Source of the DNA: Gemmatimonadales bacterium
Lineage (GTDB): Bacteria; Gemmatimonadota; Gemmatimonadetes; Gemmatimonadales; GWC2-71-9
Assembly: GCA_025924275.1 (NCBI GenBank)
Contig: JAICEH010000046.1
Span: 1 to 11,315 of the forward strand
Length of the DNA: 11,315 nucleotides
Reading direction: 5' to 3'
The position numbers and the translations under genes were made by a program. Position 1 is the first letter of the stretch. Every line of letters starts with the position of its first letter. Shown in pieces: positions 6,265 through 11,315 of the stretch. The notes beneath the pieces were generated by a model. That model did not search any database, had not been told where the DNA came from, and saw nothing but the letters and a program-made list of their open reading frames with translations.

Positions 6265-7574
6265 CGGCCGTGCGGCGCGCGGGCGCCGCGGCCCTCCTGG
6301 GGACGCTGGCGTGCGGGCCGGGCGCGGGCGTGGCAGCCCGCGGCGGGTTCACGCCGGCCCGGCTGGTCTCGGCCGACACCGAGAACGGTGCCACGCCCAT
6401 GTTCCTTGCGACGCCGGACGGCCAACGGGTCCTCGCCTGGGTCTCCGCACCCGGCGGGGGCGAGGACGGGCGGCTCCACCTCGTCGTGACCCCACCGGGC
6501 GCCGACCCCCTGCGCCCGGTGACCCTCACCGACCCGCTCGGGCCCATCGAACCGCACGGCGAATCGCCGCCGCAGCTGGCGGCGGATCGGTCCGGGCGCC
6601 TCTTCGTCCAGTACGCGGTGGGGAAGGTGATCCCCGGCGAGCGCTTCCCGGCCAGCGCGCTCCGCTTCGTCCGGTCGGAGGACGGGGGCCGGACCTGGTC
6701 CGCGCCCGTGACGGTGAACGATGCCGGCCGGCACGGCGAGTTCGGCGCGCACAACTTCCACGCGCTCACGGTGGCCCCCGACGGCGCGCTGCTCAGCACC
6801 TGGCTCGACGCCCGCGAGGGCAAGTCGGGGGTATGGATGAGCCGGTCCACGGACGGGGGGCGCCCCTGGGCGGCGAACCCGCCGGTGGACCGCGATCCCG
6901 CCTGCCCCTGCTGCCGGACGGGGGTCACCGCCGCCGCCGACGGTGCGCTCTACGTTTCCTGGCGGGCCATCCTGCCGGGTGACGTGCGTGACGTGGTGGT
7001 GGCCCGTTCCGACGACGGGGGAGCGACGTGGGCGGAGGCGGTCCGCCCGCGCGCGGATGGCTGGGTCTTCCCCGGCTGCCCGCACGCCGGGCCCGCGATG
7101 CGGCTCGACGGAGCGGGGCGGATCCACATCGCCTGGTGGACCGGCAAGGCGGGGGAGGCGGGGGTCTGGTATGCGCGGTCGGATGACGGCGGCCGGACCT
7201 TCGCGAGCCAGGCGCTTGCGACGGCGGAGCGCTCGCTTCCGGCCCACGTCCAGCTGGTCACCGCCCCCGGGGGACGGGTGGTGGTCGCGTGGGACGACGG
7301 CCTGGGCGAGGCGCCCCGCGTGCTGCTCCGCGAGTCACGGGACGGGGGTGCCAGCTTCACCCGAGCCGAGCAGGTGAGCGCGGACGGCCAGGCGGCGACC
7401 TTCCCCGTCCTCGCGGTCGTGGGCGATTCGCTCGCGGTGGCCTGGAGCGCCACGACGGCGGCGGCCCACCACGCGGCGGCCGCCGCCCGGCCCGACATGA
7501 AGGACCCGGAGGCAGTGATGCCGCTCCCCCGGGTCGGGCAATCGGAGATCTGGCTGCGGACGCGTGCGCTGTAG
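6261..7574 (+). CDS. Putative lipoprotein beta-propeller with sialidase-type Asp-box (BNR) repeats
   Basis: This 437-residue exported protein has a short N-terminal hydrophobic stretch and a weak lipobox, GTLAC-G (Cys18), suggesting membrane anchoring. Five Asp-box motifs (S-x-D-x-G-x-T/S/P-W/F) occur at 139, 196, 250, 307 and 359, so the fold should be a sialidase-like propeller. Asp-boxes are structural and do not make this an enzyme; I see no convincing sialidase Arg triad or Tyr/Glu nucleophile. Unusual features are PACPCC (Cys215, 217 and 218), GCPH (Cys273, His275), a His set in RHGEFGAHNFH (158-167) and a C-terminal HHAAAAARPDMKDPEAVM stretch. These could bind a metal. It overlaps the TonB receptor stop by 4 bases with GGAGG 6 nt upstream, so the two are translationally coupled, hinting at an accessory role in uptake. 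Function is otherwise unknown. Confidence 0.8.
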   Translation: MTAVRRAGAAALLGTLACGPGAGVAARGGFTPARLVSADTENGATPMFLATPDGQRVLAWVSAPGGGEDGRLHLVVTPPGADPLRPVTLTDPLGPIEPHGESPPQLAADRSGRLFVQYAVGKVIPGERFPASALRFVRSEDGGRTWSAPVTVNDAGRHGEFGAHNFHALTVAPDGALLSTWLDAREGKSGVWMSRSTDGGRPWAANPPVDRDPACPCCRTGVTAAADGALYVSWRAILPGDVRDVVVARSDDGGATWAEAVRPRADGWVFPGCPHAGPAMRLDGAGRIHIAWWTGKAGEAGVWYARSDDGGRTFASQALATAERSLPAHVQLVTAPGGRVVVAWDDGLGEAPRVLLRESRDGGASFTRAEQVSADGQAATFPVLAVVGDSLAVAWSATTAAAHHAAAAARPDMKDPEAVMPLPRVGQSEIWLRTRAL

Positions 7575-7579
7575 GGGTG

Positions 7580-7616
7580 GCGAGTCGCGAGTCACGCGGC
7601 GGCGGCGACTCGCGAC
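7580..7616. repeat. GCGAGTC tandem heptamer with a 10-bp inverted repeat
   Basis: Two adjacent copies of GCGAGTC occupy 7580-7593. GTCGCGAGTC (7584-7593) is perfectly complementary to GACTCGCGAC (7607-7616) across the 13-base GC-only loop apart from one A. The structure begins 6 bases after the propeller stop codon and precedes the pyrR promoter-like motif. The stem could end the upstream transcript, although no T-tract follows. It lacks a recognisable PyrR-binding loop consensus. The heptamer doublet also suggests a short repeat family. Confidence 0.55.
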
Positions 7617-7625
7617 ACGCGGCCC

Positions 7626-7653
7626 TTGACCCCGGTCCCCCGCCTCTTACCTT
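7626..7653 (+). promoter_or_regulatory. Putative promoter of pyrR-pyrB-pyrC
   Basis: TTGACC (7626-7631, 5/6 to TTGACA) is followed after 16 bp by TACCTT (7648-7653, TAnnnT). The -10 ends 9 bases before the pyrR ATG at 7663. The resulting leader would be only a few bases long or absent, leaving no room for a PyrR-responsive attenuator between promoter and gene. Confidence 0.5.
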
Positions 7654-7662
7654 CCGCCCCCG

Positions 7663-8202
7663 ATGCCCACCACCACGCTTCTCGATGCCCGGGCCATCCA
7701 GCGGGCCCTCCAGCGGATGGCGTCGGAAGTCGTGGAGCGGTGCGGGGGCACGGCGGACCTCCTGCTGGTCGGCATCCAGCGCCGCGGCGTCGAGCTGGCG
7801 GAGCGGATCGGCGCCCTGATCGAGGGGGCCGAGGGCACCGCGGTCCCCCGGGGCAAGCTCGACATCACGCTCTACCGGGACGACCTCCAGGCCATCGGCC
7901 CGAGGCCGGTGGTCAGCGAGACCCGACTTCCCCCCAGCCTCGACGGCCGCACCGTCGTCATCGTGGACGACGTGCTCTACACCGGCCGCACCATCCGCGC
8001 CGCCCTCGACGAGTTCGCCGACTTCGGCCGGCCCCGCCGCATCCTCCTCTGCGTCCTGGTGGACCGCGGAGGTCGCGAACTGCCCATCCAGCCGGACATC
8101 GTGGGGCTCGCCCTCGGGACCCAGCCCGGCGACCGGGTGGACGTGCTGGTGCGCGAGCTGGACGGCCGCGATGCCGTCGAGCTGGTCCGGGAGGTCGCGT
8201 GA
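7663..8202 (+). CDS. pyrR: PyrR, pyrimidine operon regulator / uracil phosphoribosyltransferase
   Basis: This 179-residue protein matches PyrR in length and motifs. LVGIQRRGVELA (35-46) and TVVIVDDVLYTGRTIRAAL (97-115) include the PRPP-binding loop of type I phosphoribosyltransferases (VDDVLYTG). LVDRGGRELPIQPDIVG (132-148) is the conserved C-terminal PyrR region. In the family the protein binds UMP, controls pyr mRNA by attenuation or translational repression, and has uracil phosphoribosyltransferase activity. It heads an operon with pyrB and pyrC; its TGA overlaps the pyrB GTG by 4 bases. There is no visible Shine-Dalgarno sequence before ATG 7663, consistent with a leaderless transcript. 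No PyrR-binding hairpin or antiterminator is recognisable upstream, so how it would regulate its own operon is unclear. Confidence 0.95.
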   Translation: MPTTTLLDARAIQRALQRMASEVVERCGGTADLLLVGIQRRGVELAERIGALIEGAEGTAVPRGKLDITLYRDDLQAIGPRPVVSETRLPPSLDGRTVVIVDDVLYTGRTIRAALDEFADFGRPRRILLCVLVDRGGRELPIQPDIVGLALGTQPGDRVDVLVRELDGRDAVELVREVA

Positions 8203-9152
8203 CCTCGGCGGCGCTGGGCAAGGACCTGGTGGGGCTGGAGCCGCTCACGGCCGACCAGATCCGGCTCATCCTCGACACCGCCGAACCCTTCAAGGAAGTG
8301 AGCGAGCGCCCCATCAAGAAGGTGCCGGCGCTCCGCGGCAAGACCATCGTCAACCTGTTCTTCGAGAACTCGACCCGCACCCGCATCTCCTTCGAGTTCG
8401 CCGAGAAGCGCCTCTCGGCGGACACCGTGAACGTCGCCACCTCGGGCAGCTCGGTGGCCAAGGGCGAGACCCTGGTCGACACGGCGCGGAACCTGGAGGC
8501 GATGCGGATCGACATGGTGGTGATCCGCCATGGCGCCTCCGGCGCGGCCCGGTTCCTCGGCGAGCGGATCCGCTCCAACGTGATCAACGCCGGGGACGGG
8601 AAGCACGAGCACCCGACCCAGGGCCTGCTCGACATGCTCACCCTTCGCGACCGCTTCGGTCGGCTGGAGGGGCTCAAGGTCGCCATCGTGGGCGACATCC
8701 TCCACAGCCGCGTGGCCCGGAGCAACATCTGGGGCCTGACCAAGCTCGGCGCGGAAGTGGCGGTATGCGGGCCCCCGAGCCTGCTGCCCCGCAACGTCCG
8801 GGACCTGGGCGTCACCGTGCTGCCGCGGATCGAGGACGCGATCGCGTGGGCCGACGCGCTCAACGTCCTCCGGCTGCAGCTCGAGCGGATGCAGGCCGGT
8901 TTCATCCCCTCGCTCCGCGAGTACAACCGGGTCTTCGGCGTGACCAGCGAGCGGCTCGCCCGCGCCCCCCGGGAGCTGGCCATCCTGCACCCGGGCCCGA
9001 TGAACCGCGGCGTCGAGATCGACAGCGACGTCGCCGACGGACCCCACAGCGTGATCCTCCCCCAGGTGACCAACGGCGTCGCGGTCCGGATGGCGGTGCT
9101 CTACCTGCTGGCCGGGGGCTCCCCCGACTGGCGCACGGAGGCGGGCGAATGA
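8199..9152 (+). CDS. pyrB: Aspartate carbamoyltransferase catalytic subunit
   Basis: This 317-residue enzyme joins carbamoyl phosphate and aspartate to form N-carbamoyl-aspartate, the second step of de novo UMP synthesis. The carbamoyl-phosphate site FFENSTRTRISFEF (54-67) has the Bacillus-type Asn in place of Pro. GSSVAKGET (83-91) supplies the mobile Ser/Lys loop from the neighbouring subunit. HEHPTQGLLD (136-145) and LHPGPMNRGVEI (263-274) complete the active site. Length is normal. The start is GTG 8199, overlapping the pyrR stop (GTGA), with GGGAGG 4 nt upstream; this gives an N-terminus suited to the family. The stop overlaps the pyrC ATG by 4 bases. No regulatory subunit gene (pyrI) is in the window, so a pyrI-independent ATCase, possibly associated with dihydroorotase as in Aquifex, is likely but inferred. 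Confidence 0.97.
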   Translation: MTSAALGKDLVGLEPLTADQIRLILDTAEPFKEVSERPIKKVPALRGKTIVNLFFENSTRTRISFEFAEKRLSADTVNVATSGSSVAKGETLVDTARNLEAMRIDMVVIRHGASGAARFLGERIRSNVINAGDGKHEHPTQGLLDMLTLRDRFGRLEGLKVAIVGDILHSRVARSNIWGLTKLGAEVAVCGPPSLLPRNVRDLGVTVLPRIEDAIAWADALNVLRLQLERMQAGFIPSLREYNRVFGVTSERLARAPRELAILHPGPMNRGVEIDSDVADGPHSVILPQVTNGVAVRMAVLYLLAGGSPDWRTEAGE

Positions 9153-10438
9153 CGGACCGGCCCATCCTCCTCCGGGGCGGCCGGGTGATCGACCCCTCGC
9201 GCGGGGCCGACGGCCAGGCCGACGTCCTCCTGGTGGGGGGCCGGGTGGAGGCGGTGGGCTCGGGGCTGGGCGCGGCCGAGGGCGCGCTGGTGGTCGACGC
9301 CACGGGCAAGGTGGTGGCGCCGGGGTTCATCGACCTGCACGTGCACCTCCGGGAGCCGGGCCAGGAGGACCTCGAGACCGTCGCCACCGGGGCGATGGCG
9401 GCGGCGGCCGGCGGGTTCACCGCGGTGTGCGCGATGCCGAACACCGACCCCGTCACCGACAACCAGGCGGCGGTCGGCTTCATCGTGCGCCAGGCGATGC
9501 GCGCCGCGAAGGCGCGGGTCTATCCCATCGGCGCGCTCTCGATGGGCCAGCGGGGCGAGCAGCTCACGGAGTTCGGGGAGCTGATCGGCGCCGGGGCGGT
9601 GGCGGTGAGCGACGACGGCCGCCCGGTGGCGTCGAGCCACCTGATGCGGACCGCCCTCGAGTACGCCCAGGTCTTCGGGATCCCGGTGGCGGACCACTGC
9701 GAGGACCCGACCCTGAGTCAGGGCGGCGCGATGCACGAGGGCCTGGTCTCCACGCGGCTCGGGCTCAAGGGCATCCCGGCGGCGGCGGAGGAGATCCACG
9801 TCGCGCGGGACGTGCTCCTGGCCGAGCTCACCGGCGGGCACGTGCACCTCTGCCACATGAGTACCCGTGGCTCGGTGGAGCTGATCCGGCGCGCCAAGGA
9901 GCGCGGGCTCCGGGTGACGGCCGAGGCCACGCCGCACCACTTCGCCCTCACCCACGAGCGGGTGGAGGGCTACGACACCCACGCGAAGATGAACCCCCCG
10001 CTGCGCGAGGACGCCGACCGCGAGGCCATCCGGCAGGCGCTCCGCGACGGCACCATCGACGTCATCGCCACCGACCACGCCCCGCACCACTACGACGCCA
10101 AGGAGCGGGAGTTCGACCTGGCGCCGAACGGCATCCTGGGCCTGGAGACCGCCCTCGGCCTCGCGATCCGGGAGCTGGTGGAGCCGGGCCTGCTCGACCT
10201 GCCCCGACTGGTCGAGCTCATGAGCACCGTCCCGGCCCGCACCTTCCGACTCCCCGGCGGGACCCTCGCCACCGGGGCCCCGGCCGACGTGGTGGTCTTC
10301 GACCCGGCGGTGCGGTGGACCGTGGACCCCTCCCGGTTCTTCTCCAAGAGTCGCAACACCCCCTTCGGCGGTGCCGAACTCACCGGGCGCGCCGAGCTGA
10401 CGATCGTCGGCGGGCGCGTGGTCTTCCAGCGCGGCTGA
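9149..10438 (+). CDS. pyrC: Dihydroorotase, type I (PyrC)
   Basis: This 429-residue amidohydrolase reversibly cyclises N-carbamoyl-aspartate to dihydroorotate, the third step of pyrimidine synthesis. Metal ligands can be read directly: His64 and His66 in IDLHVHLREPG, Asp156 in VSDDG, His183 in VADHCED, His236 in HLCHMSTRGS and Asp309 in ATDHAPH. These lie at an almost constant offset of +3 to +4 from the Aquifex type I enzyme residues as I recall them. CAMPNTDPVTDN (94-105) and KMNPPLRED (280-288) are substrate-site motifs. There are two canonical zinc sites and no missing catalytic residue, so it appears to be an active enzyme rather than the inactive pseudo-DHOase found with some ATCases. 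ATG 9149 has GGAGG 7 nt upstream and overlaps the pyrB stop, indicating coupled translation of consecutive pathway enzymes. Confidence 0.97.
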   Translation: MTDRPILLRGGRVIDPSRGADGQADVLLVGGRVEAVGSGLGAAEGALVVDATGKVVAPGFIDLHVHLREPGQEDLETVATGAMAAAAGGFTAVCAMPNTDPVTDNQAAVGFIVRQAMRAAKARVYPIGALSMGQRGEQLTEFGELIGAGAVAVSDDGRPVASSHLMRTALEYAQVFGIPVADHCEDPTLSQGGAMHEGLVSTRLGLKGIPAAAEEIHVARDVLLAELTGGHVHLCHMSTRGSVELIRRAKERGLRVTAEATPHHFALTHERVEGYDTHAKMNPPLREDADREAIRQALRDGTIDVIATDHAPHHYDAKEREFDLAPNGILGLETALGLAIRELVEPGLLDLPRLVELMSTVPARTFRLPGGTLATGAPADVVVFDPAVRWTVDPSRFFSKSRNTPFGGAELTGRAELTIVGGRVVFQRG

Positions 10439-10450
10439 CCGTCCCGTCGG

Positions 10451-10467
10451 CCGGGCTGCCGGCCCGG
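10451..10467 (+). terminator. Hairpin after pyrC (possible operon terminator)
   Basis: CCGGGC (10451-10456) pairs with GCCCGG (10462-10467) around TGCCG, with one more G.T wobble pair outside. It starts 13 bases past the pyrC stop. The tract after it is TGGGGTG rather than T-rich, so termination would probably need Rho or another factor. Position is the main support. Confidence 0.35.
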
Positions 10468-10494
10468 TGGGGTGCCCGCCGGGAGCCCGCGCAT

Positions 10495-10500
10495 TAGATT
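10495..10500 (+). promoter_or_regulatory. Putative -10 element for the coiled-coil gene
   Basis: TAGATT (4/6 to TATAAT) sits in an A/T island, GCATTAGATTCG, within a GC-rich gap. No good -35 is seen 16-18 bp upstream. It would give a 5' UTR of about 50 bases, unlike the near-leaderless arrangement suggested for pyrR, and this gene does carry a Shine-Dalgarno sequence. Confidence 0.35.
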
Positions 10501-10557
10501 CGCGAAGTCGGCCCTTCCGCCCGGGGGGCCGCGCCCTCCCACCCCAGAGGACGCACG

Positions 10558-11315
10558 ATGGGCAACGGCGCCCCGCAGGACGTGATGGCGACCATCGACC
10601 AGCTGCTGGCCCGGCGCCAGCAGTTCGAGGAGTGGATCGCGAAGCTCGATGCGGCCGGCGCGGGCGCGCCCGATGGGGTGCGCGCCCGGGTCCGGGCGGA
10701 CTACCAGGCGCGGCTCGGGGAGGCGCTGGAGGAACTGCGCGGGCACCAGGGGGCCATCGCGGACCAGCTCGCCGACCTGCGGGTGCAGCAGGACGAGCTC
10801 GTGGCGCGGGAGCGCGAGGCATCCGAGGCGCTGGCCGAGGCGGAACTCCGCCATTCGGTCGGGGAGTACGACGACCGCCAGTACGAGAAGCTGCGCCGGG
10901 AGCACGACCGGGCGGCAGGCGAGGCGCGCGGGAGGCTGGAGCGGATCGCGGGGGAGATCGGGCGGCTCGGGGACGTCCAGGCCCTGATCGCACCGCCCAC
11001 GCCGGTGGCCCCCCGGCCGCCGGCGCCCCGGGCCCAGACGCCTCCCCCGCCGGCGCCCTCTCCCCCGTCACCCCGGGAGGAGCCCTCGGCGGCCACCGCC
11101 GCTTCGGAGTCCGCGGGCCCGGCACCCGGCGCTCCACGGTTCGAACCGCGGCCGGCCGGTGGCAAGGGTGAGGGGCCGCCCCGCACGCTGATCCTGGAGC
11201 CGGAACTCCGGCCCCAGCCGGCCGGAGATGAGCTGGCCTTCCTCAAGTCGGTCACCGAGGAGACCCGGAAGCCTGCCCCTCGGCCCGAGCCCCCGGCCGC
11301 CCCGGCGGCCGGCGA
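10558..11315 (+). CDS. Coiled-coil and Pro/Ala-rich protein of unknown function, 3'-truncated by window edge
   Basis: I do not recognise this protein. The frame from ATG 10558 is open to the window end, giving 252 complete codons. AGAGGA at 10546-10551 lies 6 nt before the ATG, which decides the start over a second ATG at 10585. Residues about 10-145 are rich in Glu, Arg, Ala, Leu and Gln with heptad-like spacing (QLLARRQQFEEW, EALEELRGHQ, ELVAREREASEALAEAELRH), predicting long coiled coils with one Gly/Pro break near 33-40. Residues about 146-205 are a Pro/Ala linker. A short mixed segment, TLILEPELRP ... DELAFLKSVTEE (210-234), follows before another Pro-rich stretch. There is no signal peptide or membrane segment in the visible part, so it is probably cytoplasmic. 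The C-terminal domain that would define its role is outside the window. It appears to be transcribed separately from pyrRBC. Confidence 0.75.
   Translation, partial: MGNGAPQDVMATIDQLLARRQQFEEWIAKLDAAGAGAPDGVRARVRADYQARLGEALEELRGHQGAIADQLADLRVQQDELVAREREASEALAEAELRHSVGEYDDRQYEKLRREHDRAAGEARGRLERIAGEIGRLGDVQALIAPPTPVAPRPPAPRAQTPPPPAPSPPSPREEPSAATAASESAGPAPGAPRFEPRPAGGKGEGPPRTLILEPELRPQPAGDELAFLKSVTEETRKPAPRPEPPAAPAAG

Noticed and set aside
6261..7574. Calling the Asp-box protein a sialidase
   Set aside because: Asp-boxes are structural repeats found in many propellers. The catalytic Arg triad, Tyr and Glu of sialidases could not be identified.
7977..9073. Minus-strand open frames opposite pyrR/pyrB
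   Set aside because: Two overlapping frames with Arg/Pro-rich compositions and no recognisable domain; pyrB and pyrR are certain on the plus strand.
11030..11315. Pro/Ala-codon runs at the right edge as a tandem DNA repeat
   Set aside because: The repeats are irregular CCG/GCC-type codon runs inside an open frame, consistent with a disordered linker and not with a true tandem array.

Overview
This is a GC-rich (roughly 70%), gene-dense bacterial chromosome segment with mostly plus-strand genes and several 4-bp stop/start overlaps. A phylum-level guess of Gemmatimonadota is an inference. It rests on base composition, a TonB receptor with an N-terminal carboxypeptidase-regulatory-like domain carrying a 'VRRIGYRP' strand, A/T-rich -10-like islands close to start codons, and a pyrR-pyrB-pyrC operon. 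No rRNA, mobile element, phage gene or CRISPR array is visible, and no stretch above 300 bases lacks a gene.

Layout: (1) 1-213, minus strand: the N-terminus of a membrane-anchored SPFH/prohibitin-like protein running off the left edge. (2) 214-485: an intergenic region with a 10-bp perfect inverted repeat, a complete tRNA-Ser(GGA) gene, and a hairpin behind the tRNA. (3) 486-7574, plus strand: a metal/redox envelope cluster of msrP, msrQ, copC, copD, a small secreted Cys/His-rich protein, a FecA-like TonB-dependent receptor, and a putative lipoprotein beta-propeller with Asp-box repeats and an unusual Cys/His set. (4) 7575-7662: a short gap with a strong inverted repeat and a promoter-like motif. 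(5) 7663-10438: pyrR, pyrB and pyrC, each overlapping the next by 4 bp. (6) 10558 to the right edge: a coiled-coil plus Pro/Ala-rich protein of unknown function, truncated by the window.

How the genes may work together: MsrP/MsrQ is a known periplasmic methionine-sulfoxide repair pair that draws electrons from the inner membrane. CopC/CopD are a known periplasmic copper carrier and inner-membrane copper protein. Here msrQ overlaps copC by 4 bp, so oxidative protein repair and copper handling appear physically coupled. The receptor, the small Cys/His protein and the propeller follow directly and could form an outer-membrane-to-cytoplasm copper (or other metal) route, but their substrate is inference. 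pyrR/pyrB/pyrC encode the UMP-responsive regulator/uracil phosphoribosyltransferase and steps 2 and 3 of de novo pyrimidine synthesis.

The best candidate for something under-described is the msrPQ-copCD-(Cys/His peptide)-receptor-propeller cluster, especially the propeller with its CxCC and GCPH motifs.
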